Counted from the stretch's first letter, positions 23,553 through 32,931 are shown. The stretch: 35,236 nt of DNA from DASPWW01 sp035637595 (GCA_035637595.1 DASPWW010000188.1:1-35236), one strand, 5' to 3'. Notes: generated from the letters alone by a model not told the origin. Made by a program: numbers and translations.

Positions 23553-24701
23553 ATGACGGCGATCGACTGGGTGATCGTCGCCGTCGCGCTCGCGTTCGGC
23601 TACTGGGGCTACGGACACGGGCTGATCGTCGGTGCGCTGACGCTCGGCGGGTTCGCGGGCGGCGCCGTGCTGGGCTCGAGGCTGGGCCCGGCGCTGCTCG
23701 AGAACGGCTCGGAGTCGCCCTACGCGCCGCTCAGCGCGCTGCTCGGCGGGCTGATCCTGGGGGCGATCCTCGCCGTGGCGGTGGAGGGATTCGCCCACGG
23801 AGTGCGGATGAGGTACGTGCGCGGCCCGGGAGGCGCCGTGGTCGATGGCGCCGGAGGGGCGGCGCTGTTCGCGGCGCTGGCGCTCGTGCTCGCGTGGGTC
23901 TTCGGGGCGGCCGCCCTTCACACCCCCGGGGCCCGCGAGCTGCGCACGGCCGTCCAGGAGTCGCAGATCCTCGGCGCGCTCAACGACGCGCTGCCGCCGT
24001 CGGGGCCGATCCTCAACGTGCTCAACCGGATCGACCCCACGCCCGACGTAAAGGGGCCGGAGGCGCACGTCGCCGCGCCGAACGCCGCGATCGCACGCGA
24101 CCCCGAGGTGCAGGCCGCCGGGGAGAGCGTCGTTCGCGTGCTCGGCACGGCGTGCGGTCTCGGCGTCTCAGGCTCGGGCTGGGTGGCGGCGCCCGGCCTC
24201 GTGGTCACCAATGCCCACGTCGTCGCCGGCGAGGACGACACCAGCGTGGAGACGCAGGCGGGAACCGAGCTCGACGCGACGGCGGTCCACTACGAGCCCC
24301 GAAACGACGTCGCCGTGCTCGAGGTCGAGGACCTCGACGCCGACCCGCTTCAGATCGCCCCGATGGCCGGCAAGGGGACCGAGGGGGCGGTGCTGGGCTA
24401 TCCGGAGAACGGCCCCTTCGCGATCGCGCCCGCGCGCCTCGGCGACACGACCGAGGTCATCAGCCAGGACTCCTACGGCCGCGGCCCCGTCACTCGCCTG
24501 ATGACGCCGTTTCGCGCCGACGTGCGCAACGGCAACTCGGGCGGTCCCGTCGTCGACGGCGACGGCGAGGTGCTCGCGACGGTGTTCGCGGCCACGGTCG
24601 GGGGCAAGCCCGACAGCGGGCTGGGCGTCCCCAACCAGGTGGTCGAGGCGGCCCTGCAGCGCGCCGCGGGCGCGGTCGACACCGGTCCCTGCGTGGCCTA
24701 G
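23553..24701 (+). CDS. MarP-like membrane-anchored trypsin-like serine protease
   Basis: 382 residues. The N-terminal 130 residues contain four hydrophobic segments with glycine-rich turns ('VALAFGYWGYGHGLIVGALT', 'LGGLILGAILAVAVEGFA', 'FAALALVLAWVFGAAAL'), matching the CvpA-like domain. The extracytoplasmic chymotrypsin fold has the triad His in 'VTNAHVVAGEDD' (near 220), Asp in 'PRNDVAVLEVEDL' (near 251) and Ser in 'RNGNSGGPVVDGDG' (near 328). Two cysteines ('GTACGLGVSG', 'TGPCVA') could form the redox-sensitive disulfide known from mycobacterial MarP. Known MarP protects against acid and oxidative stress by cleaving a peptidoglycan hydrolase; proximity to a penicillin-binding protein fits wall homeostasis but is inference. 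Confidence 0.9.
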   Translation: MTAIDWVIVAVALAFGYWGYGHGLIVGALTLGGFAGGAVLGSRLGPALLENGSESPYAPLSALLGGLILGAILAVAVEGFAHGVRMRYVRGPGGAVVDGAGGAALFAALALVLAWVFGAAALHTPGARELRTAVQESQILGALNDALPPSGPILNVLNRIDPTPDVKGPEAHVAAPNAAIARDPEVQAAGESVVRVLGTACGLGVSGSGWVAAPGLVVTNAHVVAGEDDTSVETQAGTELDATAVHYEPRNDVAVLEVEDLDADPLQIAPMAGKGTEGAVLGYPENGPFAIAPARLGDTTEVISQDSYGRGPVTRLMTPFRADVRNGNSGGPVVDGDGEVLATVFAATVGGKPDSGLGVPNQVVEAALQRAAGAVDTGPCVA

Positions 24702-24769
24702 GCGACCTGCTGGGAGCATCCGCCCGACGCTCGTGGGACGCGGAGGGGCTTGTGTAAGCTGATCTCAGG

Positions 24770-25141
24770 GTGGAGCCGATCTCGTCCACGCAACGGGCGA
24801 CGCGTCCACGCGTCTGTCCACACTTCCACGCCGCGGTGGAGCTGATCGGCAAGCGCTGGGCCGGCGCGATCCTGTGGGCGCTCTCCGAGCGCCCGCACTA
24901 CTTCGCGGAGCTGTCCGTCGCGATTCCTCGCGTCTCCGACCGCGTCCTCTGCCAACGCCTGCGCGAGTTGGAGGCCGAGGGCCTGGTCGAGCGCTCCGTC
25001 GAGGCCGCCAACGGCTCGCGCCCCCGCGTCTCCTACGCGCTTACCGACAAGGGCCGCGGCCTGCGCCCGGCGATCCGCGAGCTCCACGGCTGGGCGCAGG
25101 AGTGGAACGGGAACGGGCGCGCCGCGGCGCGCCGCACCTAG
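24770..25141 (+). CDS. HxlR-family winged-helix transcriptional regulator
   Basis: 123 residues from GTG. 'CPHFHAAVELIGKRWAGAIL' opens the domain with a Cys near residue 16 at the position of the redox or aldehyde-sensing Cys of HypR/YodB-type members. 'FAELSVAIPRVSDRVLCQRL' is the recognition helix region and 'RVSYALTDKGRGLRPAI' the wing plus final helix. Members are dimeric regulators, often of neighbouring enzymes. The facing gene is a gamma-glutamylcyclotransferase-like protein on the other strand, so the target is not evident. A GCTT-gtgt-AAGC repeat at 24748-24759 lies just before the start and could be an autoregulatory site (weak). Confidence 0.9.
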   Translation: MEPISSTQRATRPRVCPHFHAAVELIGKRWAGAILWALSERPHYFAELSVAIPRVSDRVLCQRLRELEAEGLVERSVEAANGSRPRVSYALTDKGRGLRPAIRELHGWAQEWNGNGRAAARRT

Positions 25142-25157
25142 CTGAGCTAGGCGCCGG

Positions 25158-25739
25158 CTACCAGTCGCGGGGGTTGCCGGCCGGGATCCGGTCTCGGACC
25201 AGCACCGCATCGATGACCTCGACGGGCGGCGGGCCGGTGGTCTCGAGGTAGAGCTTGCGCTGGCCGTCGCCGAGCGCCTCGAACGCCGCCTCGACGAAGG
25301 CGGCGTAGGACGAGATGATCACCGCGTCGCCGACCGGCTGCGGCGCGTAGTGCGCGGGCTTCGCCCGGTAGGCGAAGACCGCGTCGATCCCCCGCGGGCG
25401 CTCGATCCGATCAGTCAGCTCGATGCGGTCGTAGCGCAGCTCGCGCAGGTCGAGGCGCTCCAGCTCGTCCTCGTCTAGCTCGAGCAGGACGCCGTTCGGG
25501 GCGTCGCCGTCGTCATCGGAGGGCTCGAGGTTGAGCCCCAGCACGTGGCGGAGCAGCACGCCGTCGACGGCCCGGGCGAAGGTCTTCTCGCAGGCGAGGT
25601 TGTCGCGCATCGTCGACCAGCGGCGGCGCCACCCGGCGACCCGCACGACCGCGGAGGCCTCGACGGGCCGGCCGAGCGTGCGCGACGCGCTGTGCGGGTT
25701 GACGAGGGAGCCGTATGCGAACAGGGCGAGCCGCGACAT
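25158..25739 (-). CDS. Gamma-glutamylcyclotransferase-like protein
   Basis: 193 residues. 'LALFAYGSLVNPHSASRTLG' holds the YGSL substrate loop of the GGCT/AIG2 fold. 'LDEDELERLDLRELRYDRIE' contains the Glu expected to be catalytic (in the D-x-R-E-x-x-Y pattern). 'IDAVFAYRAKPAHY' is the last core strand, and a C-terminal extension of about 55 residues follows. The enzyme class releases 5-oxoproline from gamma-glutamyl amines or peptides; the actual substrate is unclear. It starts 6 bases after the addA stop, so it is the third gene of the addBA operon, an unusual partner for DNA repair. Confidence 0.85.
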   Translation of the reverse strand: MSRLALFAYGSLVNPHSASRTLGRPVEASAVVRVAGWRRRWSTMRDNLACEKTFARAVDGVLLRHVLGLNLEPSDDDGDAPNGVLLELDEDELERLDLRELRYDRIELTDRIERPRGIDAVFAYRAKPAHYAPQPVGDAVIISSYAAFVEAAFEALGDGQRKLYLETTGPPPVEVIDAVLVRDRIPAGNPRDW

Positions 25740-25745
25740 CGCTCG

Positions 25746-28700
25746 TCAGGGCGCGGCGGCCATCGTGCGCTCGGACGGGTGGATGCACAGCCGCTCGCGC
25801 GCCGGGCAGTCGTGACACAGCGCGCGGTGGGGCTGTGAGGTCACCTCGAAGCTTCCGGCGCGCACCCCCGCCACGAGGCGCTCGATCTCGTGCCGCGCCG
25901 CCTCGAGGTCCGCCACCGCGAAGGTGCGCTCGACGGGCTCGGCGGGGCGCTCCAGGAACAGGTAGCTCGTCCGCACCGCGGCCGGCTCGGAGCCGCCGCG
26001 CGACAGCCCGCGCGCGGCCGCGAGCGCGTACAGCGAGCGCTGCGCCTCGTAGCGCGCGATCAGGCCCGCGGGGGTCTCGCCGCCGAGCGTGTCGGTCTTG
26101 TAGTCGACGACGAGCAGCTCGCCGTCGGGCAGCTCGGCGACGAGGTCCATCTTGCCGCGCACCACGCTGCCGCCGATCGCGAGCATGAACGAAGCCTCGG
26201 GCCGCAGCCTCACCCTGGGCGCGTCGAGCGAGGCGCGCAGGTCCGATTCGAGCCAGCCGTCCACGAGCTCGAGCGCCCGCGTCACCTCCCCGTCCGTCGG
26301 CTCGAGTCCGTCGCGGCGCAGCAGGGCCGCGCAGCGCTCACGGCCGGGACCCGCCCAGCGATTGCGCGCGCTCCATTCGAGCAGCCCGTGGACGGCGGTG
26401 CCGAATCGCAGCCGGCGCTCGGCGGCGTCGTGCAGGGGCTCGCCGGGGCCGAGATCGGCCTCGCCGACGAGCTGATCGGATTCTCCGCCCTCGAGCTCGA
26501 CGTCGCCCGATTCGGGCTCGCGGATCCCCAGCACGCGCTTGACGTAGAAGCGGTAGCCGCAGCGCTCGTAGTCGGCGAGCGCCGCGTAGGAGAGGTGGCC
26601 CGCCGCGGGGACATCCGAGACCGGCGGCAGCAGCGGAGGGGGGGCACCGGGCTCGATCGAGGTGCTCGCGGCCGCGCCTCCTGCGCGGCGCACCAGCACC
26701 TCGGCGGCCTCGGGCCCCGCCCGGTTGACCCGCACCGCGATCCGCCCATCCTCGATTACGAGCTCCGGCTCGTCACCCTGGAACCCGAGCGCGGGAAGCA
26801 GGCGCCGAAGCGCCGAGCGCGAGAGCGCGTCTCCGTCCGCCAGGTCCTTGTCCCCGAACGTCCCGCTGAGCAGCAGCCGCTCGCGGGCCCGGGTCACCGC
26901 CACGTAGACGAGCCGCAGCTCCTCGGCTGCGTCCGCCTCCGATGCCTCCTGCTTTAGCCGCTCGAACTCCCACAGCTTGATCGACTCGCGCCCCGCGCGA
27001 GCGAGCTGCAGCCCGAGGCTCGGGGTCCCCTCCTCGCCGTCGGGCGCCGCTCCGACCCTCAGGTCGATCCACCCCCCGGCGCCGAGCAGGCCGCGCGCCA
27101 GGTCACCCACCGCGACGGTGTCGAACTCCAGCCCCTTGGCGGCGTGGATGGTCATGATCCGCACGCCGTCGTGGTCCTCGGCCTCGGTCGCGGCCTGGCC
27201 CTCTCGCTCACCGCGCCCGGTGCGCGCCTCGGCGTAGCGCAGAAAGGCCCCGAGGTCACGCCCCTCCGCCGATTCGAACTGGCGCGCGAGCCGCATCAGC
27301 TTGCGGACGTTGGCCAGCCGCTGGGGCCCGCGCTCGCGCATCAGGACGGCGAGGTCGTAGCCGAACTCGCGCGCCGTGCGGTCGCAGAGCGCCTCGAGCG
27401 CGAGCAGCGGGGCGGCGGCGCGCAGCCGCACCAGGCACTCCCAGAAGCGCCGCAGGCGCTCCGCGTCCTCGGGCTCGATCGCCGCGATCCAGGGATCGGG
27501 GGCGCCCTCTTCCTCGGCTCGAGCCTCGCCCTCCTTGGCGGCATCCCCGAAGTGGCGCTCGACGACAGGCCACACGTGGCGGGGGCGATCGTCCTCGGTT
27601 GCGGCGCGGCGCAGCAGCCACAGCGCGTCGGGCGTTACGCCGACCGCGGGGCATGCGAGCGCTCCGAACAGGGACTCGTCCTCGAGCGGGTTGGCAACGC
27701 AGGCCAGCAGGCGCAGCATGTCCTCGACCTGCTGATCAGACCAGTAGCCGCGGCCCCCGACAACGTAGGGAGCGAGCCCCGCGCGCTCGAGCGCCTCCTC
27801 GTAGGTGGCGACGTGCGTGAAGGCGCGCAGCAGGACCACCATCCCGCTTCTCGGGACGCCGGCGTCGGCCAGCGCTCGCAGCCGGGCGGCGAGGAAGCGC
27901 GCCTCCGCGACGCGCGCCGGCGAGGTCCCCTCCCCGATCAGCCGCCCGACGTTGACGCCCTCGGCGTCCCAGCCGTCCTCCTCGGTGACCAGCAGCTCGA
28001 CCGCGGACTCAGCGGCGCCGGCGGGCTCAGGGGCGGGTCGGGTCGGGACGAGCGGCTCGAAGTCCTCGAGCAGCGTCGCGCCCAGGGCGTTCACCGCGCC
28101 CACGACCTCGGGACGGGAGCGGAAGTTGCCGCGCAGTGGCAGGACCGCGATGCGCTCGTCGGTCGCGCTCTCGGCGCGGGCCCGCTCGGCTCGAAAGACC
28201 TCGAGGTCGGCGTTACGGAAGCCGTAGATCGACTGGAACTCGTCCCCGACCGTGAACAGGCGCGTCTCGGGGCCGCGCAGCTCGCGGATCAGGTCGAGCT
28301 GGAGCCGGTTGGTGTCCTGGAACTCGTCGACCATGAGGTGAGCGAAGCGCGCGCGGTAGGCGTCGCCGATCGCGCTGTGCTCGCGCAGCAGGCCAACGGC
28401 CCGCAGCTGGAGGTCCTCGAAGTCGAGCGCCGAGCGCTCTTGCTTGAGGCGCTCGTAGTGGCGCCCGAAGGCCGCCAGCAGCTCGCGCAGGCAGCGGTAG
28501 GCCTCGGTTGCGGCGGCGGCCTCGGACGCCGTCAGCTTCGCCGGCTCGGCATCGGCGCCGTTGGCGCCGCCGGCCTTCGCCGACGGGGCAGGATCTCCCA
28601 TCTCGGGAAGCTCCGGCCGCTCGGCGCCCTGGCTGCGCAGCTGCTCGTAGGTGCGGACGACCATGTTGCGCAGCCGGGCGATCCTGTAGCCGGCGGCCAT

Positions 28701-29234
28701 CGCCTCGGCCTCGGGGTCCTCGGCCGTGATCTCGTCGAGCGCCGCCTCGAACGCGCGCTCGGCGACGAGGTCCGCTTCGCCCTCGGACAGGACCCGGAAG
28801 CGCGGGTCGAGCCCGGCCGCGACGGGATGGGCGGCGAGCAGCCGGCGGCAGAAGCCGTGGATCGTCCCGATCCAGGCGCGGTCGGTGTCGCGGGCGAGGC
28901 GCCAGATCTCCCGCGCCCGGACGGGGTCGGGCTCGGCGGTCGCGCGGTCGGCGAGCTCCTTGCGGATCCGGGCGCGCAGCTCGCCCGCGGCCTTCTCGGT
29001 GAACGTGAACGCGAGGATCTCGTCCAGCCGGACGTCGTCGTCGGTGACGGCGTCGCAGTAGCGCTTCGCGAGCACGCGCGTCTTGCCGGTCCCGGCGCCG
29101 GCGACGAGGAAGACATCGCGGTCGCGGTTGGCGATCGCCGCCGCCTGCTCGTCGGTGAGCGGGTCGGCGCCGTCGGCCGATGCCGGTTCTACGTGCGGGG
29201 CCTCGCCGATTCGCAGCTGCTCGGGCGCGCTCAC
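25746..29234 (-). CDS. addA: AddA-like helicase-nuclease subunit (UvrD/RecB family)
   Basis: Motor and nuclease of a double-strand-break processing complex that prepares ends for RecA. 1162 residues from GTG, overlapping the addB stop as GTGA. Helicase motifs: Q motif 'LTDEQAAAI', Walker A 'LVAGAGTGKTRVLAKRY' (near 44-52), Ia 'FTFTEKAAGELRARI', II 'MVDEFQDTNRLQLDLI', III 'VGDEFQSIYGFRNAD', V 'TIHAAKGLEFDTVAVGDL' and VI 'LVYVAVTRARERLLLSG'. C-terminal RecB-like nuclease: 'GKMDLVAEL' then 'LLVVDYKTDTLGG' (near 1028-1050). Cysteines in 'DYERCGYRFYV' (near 890) and 'CHDCPARERLC' (near 1135) form a C...C-x2-C-x6-C set, the pattern of an iron-sulfur staple usually known from AddB. An AdnA/AdnB-type complex is the alternative. 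Confidence 0.9.
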   Translation of the reverse strand: MSAPEQLRIGEAPHVEPASADGADPLTDEQAAAIANRDRDVFLVAGAGTGKTRVLAKRYCDAVTDDDVRLDEILAFTFTEKAAGELRARIRKELADRATAEPDPVRAREIWRLARDTDRAWIGTIHGFCRRLLAAHPVAAGLDPRFRVLSEGEADLVAERAFEAALDEITAEDPEAEAMAAGYRIARLRNMVVRTYEQLRSQGAERPELPEMGDPAPSAKAGGANGADAEPAKLTASEAAAATEAYRCLRELLAAFGRHYERLKQERSALDFEDLQLRAVGLLREHSAIGDAYRARFAHLMVDEFQDTNRLQLDLIRELRGPETRLFTVGDEFQSIYGFRNADLEVFRAERARAESATDERIAVLPLRGNFRSRPEVVGAVNALGATLLEDFEPLVPTRPAPEPAGAAESAVELLVTEEDGWDAEGVNVGRLIGEGTSPARVAEARFLAARLRALADAGVPRSGMVVLLRAFTHVATYEEALERAGLAPYVVGGRGYWSDQQVEDMLRLLACVANPLEDESLFGALACPAVGVTPDALWLLRRAATEDDRPRHVWPVVERHFGDAAKEGEARAEEEGAPDPWIAAIEPEDAERLRRFWECLVRLRAAAPLLALEALCDRTAREFGYDLAVLMRERGPQRLANVRKLMRLARQFESAEGRDLGAFLRYAEARTGRGEREGQAATEAEDHDGVRIMTIHAAKGLEFDTVAVGDLARGLLGAGGWIDLRVGAAPDGEEGTPSLGLQLARAGRESIKLWEFERLKQEASEADAAEELRLVYVAVTRARERLLLSGTFGDKDLADGDALSRSALRRLLPALGFQGDEPELVIEDGRIAVRVNRAGPEAAEVLVRRAGGAAASTSIEPGAPPPLLPPVSDVPAAGHLSYAALADYERCGYRFYVKRVLGIREPESGDVELEGGESDQLVGEADLGPGEPLHDAAERRLRFGTAVHGLLEWSARNRWAGPGRERCAALLRRDGLEPTDGEVTRALELVDGWLESDLRASLDAPRVRLRPEASFMLAIGGSVVRGKMDLVAELPDGELLVVDYKTDTLGGETPAGLIARYEAQRSLYALAAARGLSRGGSEPAAVRTSYLFLERPAEPVERTFAVADLEAARHEIERLVAGVRAGSFEVTSQPHRALCHDCPARERLCIHPSERTMAAAP

Positions 29235-32200
29235 GCCTCTTCCTCTTCGTCGTCGCCCGAGGCGGGCTCGCTGGCCACCGCACGCTCGCGACGGCAGATC
29301 GGCTGGAAGCGGCAGTAGTGCGGGCACCGGTCGTCGATCGGGTCGCGATCGATCACCCCGCGCCGCATCGCCGTGACGATCTCGGCGGCGCGGTCGCGGG
29401 CCGCGTCGAGTGCCTCGGCGAAGGCGTCCTCCTCGAGGAAGTCGGTGCGCACGAAATCCGCGGCGTCGAGCAGCTCGCCGCGCTCCCGCTTGTCGAGCAG
29501 GCCCCGCGCTTCTGGCTTCGCGGTCGGGGCGAGCGGGACGTAGACGCCGCCGATCGGGTCGATGCCCCACAGCTCGCGCAGGGCGAGCATGTAGAGCTGC
29601 GGCTGCAGCTTGCCCTCCTTCGCGAGCCGCGCGGCAGCGGTCACCTTGGCGCCCGACTTGTAGTCGCGGACCAGCCCGGCCCGGCGGCCGGGCGCGACGT
29701 CTACGCGGTCGATCTTGCCGTGCAGGCGCAGCCCGCCGAGATCGAGCGACGGGCGGTCGTCGTCCGCGCCGTCCCCGAAGCTGGCCTCGATCAGGTCGGG
29801 GTCCGGGCGCAGCGGGGTCTCGCTCTCGGCCTCGCGCGCCAGGAAGCGTTCGATCAGGACGAGCATGCGCCGGCGCCCCACGCGGCCCAGGGCGTCGCGC
29901 GGCGCTCCGTGGGCCTCGGCGACCTCGTCGAGCAGCTCGCCGGCGCGCGCCACCCAGGCGTCGAGGTCGCCGGGCCGCGGCAATTTCTCGCGACCCGGGG
30001 GCTCGAGGTAGAGGCGCTCGAGCACCTCGTGCAGGATCGCGCCCTGCGCGAGCGGCTCGGGATCGGGTTCGATGCTCTGGGGCCTGAGCTCGTGGCGCAC
30101 AAACCAGCGGTATGAGCACAGCGCGTACTCCTCCAGCGTGGAAGCCCCGTACAGCCGGCGATCGGCGAGCTCGCCGAGGACGGCCGGCGAGCGCAGCGGG
30201 CCGGGGAGGCCGTTGACGGTTCGCGCCGCGCGCCGCAGGCGCCCGGCGACCGAGCCCGCGACAGGGTCGGTGACCCCGAGCTCGTCGAGCGCACCGTCGG
30301 GGTCGGTGGGGCCGAGCGCGGCGAGCGCGCGCGCGAGCTCGTCCTCCGTGGGCGCCGCCCGCGGCGCGAAGGTGACCGCGTCGAGCCCGCGGCGCCGAGG
30401 CGCCGGTCCCGCGGGCGGCAGCAGGTCCCCGACGTCCTCGAGGAAGGGCGAGGGGGCGAGCGTCTGGCCGTCGTCGTCGGAGTCGCGCCACGAGAGGTAC
30501 AGACGCTCACTGGGCCGCGAGACGCACGCGTAGAAGAGGTAGCGCTCCTCGAGCTCGGGATCGCGGCGGGCGGGCAGACCGAGCGCCGCGCGGCGCTCGT
30601 CGCCGAGCAGGGGGTCGCCGGGGTCGCGGCTCGGAAACTCGCCCTCCTGCAGCGAGGCGACGAAGAGGTAGCGAACGCGCCGCGCGCGCACCCGGTAGGG
30701 GTCGAGCACGCGCACCCTGCCCTCGGCCGATCCGCGCCACAGCGGGATCTGGAGGTCCTGGAGCAGCTCGATCAGGTCGCGGAGAGTCGGTTCCGGTGCG
30801 CCGGGCAGCTCGCCGATCTCGGCGAGGGCTCGGGCCGCCTCCGAGGCGGCGCGCAGCTCGACCGCCTCCGCGTGGCGCGGGGTGGCCGCGCTCCGCCGGT
30901 GGGGGCGCTCCGCGATCTCGCGCGCGATCTGGGCTGTTTCTGCGGCGAGCTCGGATGGTCGCGCGTCGCGAAGCCGCTCGATCTCGTTCGGCTCCCACCC
31001 CTCGCGCTCGCGCCACGCCGCGAGGGCGTCGGCGGCGGTGCGCAGCCGGCGGCGGCGCATGCGACGCTCGAACCAGTCCGCCCGGCCTGCGGGGATTCGG
31101 GCCGCGGCGCGCAGCACGGCGAGGACGTCGTCGGCGGTCCCCGCCTCGCCGGCGGCGCGCAGCGCTGCGATCAGGGCGCGGCCGGTCGCGGTCGCCGCGA
31201 AGCTGATGCGGGCGTCGACGGCGACGGGTATCCCGAGGCCGGACAGCACCTCGGCGTAAAGCGGGCCGAGGCGATCGATCGAGCGCAGGACGACCGTGAT
31301 CTCGTCCGGCTCGACCCCGGAGTGGAGCAGGCAGGCGATCTCGCCCCCGATCTGCTCGGCCTCGCCGCGCTCGCCGGCCGCCGAGAGCAGGACGAGTCCG
31401 GAATCGAGCTCGGCGAGGCGCTCCGGCCGCTCGAACAGGTTGCGCTCGAGGTGGAAGAGCAGCGGGCTGCGGGTGTAGGTGCGATCGGGTTCGAGGCGCG
31501 TGGCGACCTTGCCCCCGAGGTCGTCGCGCAGCGTCACGAACAGCTCGTCGCGCGCCGCGGTCGCGGCGCGGTCCTCCTCGTGCGTGACCGCGACGGTGAC
31601 CTCGCAGCTCGCCGCGAGCGCGCCGAGCAGCTCCAGCTGCTCGGCGGTGAGGTCGTCGAAGCCGTAGAGCAGGATGGGTCGACCCCACGCCTCGGGAGCC
31701 GTCCTCAGGGCCGCCGTGGCCGCGGCGGCGAGTGAGTGGCGGTCGGCGTGACCCAAGCCGTCGCGCAGGGCCTCGTAGGCCCGGAAGACCGCGGCGAGCT
31801 CGGCCTCGTACGCGCCGTCGCCGGGATGCGCGCCGGCGCGCTCCTCGAGCGTCGCGGGGTCGAGCCCTGAGGCCTGCAGGTCGTCGATCAGGCGATCCAT
31901 CGCCGAGGCGAAGCCCGCCGAGCGCGCCGAGGCGCGAAGGATCCGAACGGGGGCGTCGCGGATCGCCGCGCGCACGAGCCAGCGGCGCTGCGAGTCGCCG
32001 AGCCGCGGCGGGTGGTCGACGCCCGTCGCGTGCGCCACCTCGTCGAAGAGCGCGGGGAAGGTCCATACCGAGCCCCCCACGACGGCGCCGCCCTCGGCCA
32101 GCTCACGCTCGAAGCGGTCGACGTCGTCGCGGGTCGGCACGACGAGCACCGGGTCGCGGTCGAGCGCGTCCATAAAGCGCTTCCGGATCGCCCCGGCACG

Positions 32201-32239
32201 GCCCGCGTTCGGCGGCCCGACGATCAGGCTGAGGCTCAT
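29231..32239 (-). CDS. addB: AddB-like subunit with nuclease and iron-sulfur motif
   Basis: 1002 residues. The N-terminal Walker A position reads 'LIVGPPNAGRAGAIRKR', without the GK(S/T) needed for ATP binding, so the motor is probably inactive, as expected for an AddB-type subunit that scans DNA. 'VRYLFVASLQEGEFPSRDPG' and 'ERYLFYACVSRPSERLYLSW' match AddB-type helicase-fold segments. C-terminal nuclease: 'LHGKIDRVDVAPG' (near 841) and 'LVRDYKSGAKV' (near 858). Cysteines in 'EYALCSYRWF' (near 707) and 'CPHYCRFQPIC' (near 975) give C...C-x3-C-x5-C, an iron-sulfur candidate. ATG 32239 is preferred to 32272 because homology begins there and the longer start overlaps a -10-like box. Confidence 0.87.
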   Translation of the reverse strand: MSLSLIVGPPNAGRAGAIRKRFMDALDRDPVLVVPTRDDVDRFERELAEGGAVVGGSVWTFPALFDEVAHATGVDHPPRLGDSQRRWLVRAAIRDAPVRILRASARSAGFASAMDRLIDDLQASGLDPATLEERAGAHPGDGAYEAELAAVFRAYEALRDGLGHADRHSLAAAATAALRTAPEAWGRPILLYGFDDLTAEQLELLGALAASCEVTVAVTHEEDRAATAARDELFVTLRDDLGGKVATRLEPDRTYTRSPLLFHLERNLFERPERLAELDSGLVLLSAAGERGEAEQIGGEIACLLHSGVEPDEITVVLRSIDRLGPLYAEVLSGLGIPVAVDARISFAATATGRALIAALRAAGEAGTADDVLAVLRAAARIPAGRADWFERRMRRRRLRTAADALAAWREREGWEPNEIERLRDARPSELAAETAQIAREIAERPHRRSAATPRHAEAVELRAASEAARALAEIGELPGAPEPTLRDLIELLQDLQIPLWRGSAEGRVRVLDPYRVRARRVRYLFVASLQEGEFPSRDPGDPLLGDERRAALGLPARRDPELEERYLFYACVSRPSERLYLSWRDSDDDGQTLAPSPFLEDVGDLLPPAGPAPRRRGLDAVTFAPRAAPTEDELARALAALGPTDPDGALDELGVTDPVAGSVAGRLRRAARTVNGLPGPLRSPAVLGELADRRLYGASTLEEYALCSYRWFVRHELRPQSIEPDPEPLAQGAILHEVLERLYLEPPGREKLPRPGDLDAWVARAGELLDEVAEAHGAPRDALGRVGRRRMLVLIERFLAREAESETPLRPDPDLIEASFGDGADDDRPSLDLGGLRLHGKIDRVDVAPGRRAGLVRDYKSGAKVTAAARLAKEGKLQPQLYMLALRELWGIDPIGGVYVPLAPTAKPEARGLLDKRERGELLDAADFVRTDFLEEDAFAEALDAARDRAAEIVTAMRRGVIDRDPIDDRCPHYCRFQPICRRERAVASEPASGDDEEEEA

Positions 32240-32373
32240 GTCGGCGTCCCGATCGGCATTCGTCTCCAGCATAGGTCGGAGCGCGGGCGGGCTTCTTTAC
32301 GTCCGTTTTGCCGTCGGGCGGCGACTCTATCTTTGGGCCTCGTTCCGCCTCCAGGACGGAGTACCCAAGCGCG

Positions 32374-32829
32374 ATGCCACTTTGCTTCATAGACCCCGCG
32401 GACGCGATCCGCGCCGTCGCCGACTCGGTCGGGCGCGAGGCGCGCCGCCAGCTGCTCGGCGAGGCCGTCCGGGCATGGGTCGACGAGATCCCCGACGACG
32501 AGCTCGAGGAGAACTACGCCAAGGCGATCGCCGAGCTCGACGAGCACGACATCTCGATGCTCGCCGCGTGGCACGCCTCGATGGAGGTCGGGCACCCCGT
32601 CCCCAATCGCGACTTCCTGATGGGGGCGTTCTCGTCGCTCGGCGAGCACCGCCGCGAAGCGCTCAAGCTCGCCGCCGGCTTCCGCGGCGAGGAGGCCATC
32701 GACCGCGGCGTCACCGAGGAGCGCGCGCTCGAGACCATTCTCGGGTGGCTCTCCGGGCCCAGGCTGATGCAGCTCGCCGCGGAGGCGATGGAGCTGTACA
32801 TCTGGGACCGCGCCGGCAGCGACAACTAG
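32374..32829 (+). CDS. Unrecognised 151-residue soluble protein
   Basis: Starts 'MPLCFIDPADAIRAVADSVG', is rich in acidic and helical segments ('LDEHDISMLAAWHASMEVGH', 'LLGEAVRAWVDEIPDDELEE', 'LGEHRREALKLAAGF') and ends 'MELYIWDRAGSDN'. No signal peptide, membrane helix, metal motif or known catalytic signature is visible. Charged helices and periodic Leu/Ala suggest an all-alpha fold. The frame is open 22 codons upstream, but that stretch covers the promoter gap and its residue usage is unlike a gene. Codon usage is typical of the region. It is divergent from addB, and 134 bases lie between them. Confidence 0.75.
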   Translation: MPLCFIDPADAIRAVADSVGREARRQLLGEAVRAWVDEIPDDELEENYAKAIAELDEHDISMLAAWHASMEVGHPVPNRDFLMGAFSSLGEHRREALKLAAGFRGEEAIDRGVTEERALETILGWLSGPRLMQLAAEAMELYIWDRAGSDN

Positions 32830-32866
32830 GCTCGCGCCAGCCCGCACCACGGCTCACGCACGAAAA

Positions 32867-32882
32867 CGGTTCCGCGGAACCG
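32867..32882. terminator. 16-bp palindrome, possible terminator
   Basis: CGGTTCCG|CGGAACCG is a perfect palindrome, flanked by AAAA on the left and CTTTT on the right, 37 bases after the stop of the 151-residue gene. A-runs before and T-runs after on both strands allow termination in either direction. Confidence 0.55.
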
Positions 32883-32931
32883 CTTTTGCCACCCATTTGG
32901 GGGATGGCTGGAGACGGCGATGCTTCTGTGG

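Noticed and set aside
29235..30491. Upstream extension of addA to 1581 residues
   Set aside because: Lies wholly within addB in another frame and is Arg/Ala-rich; the UvrD domain begins right after the GTG at 29234.
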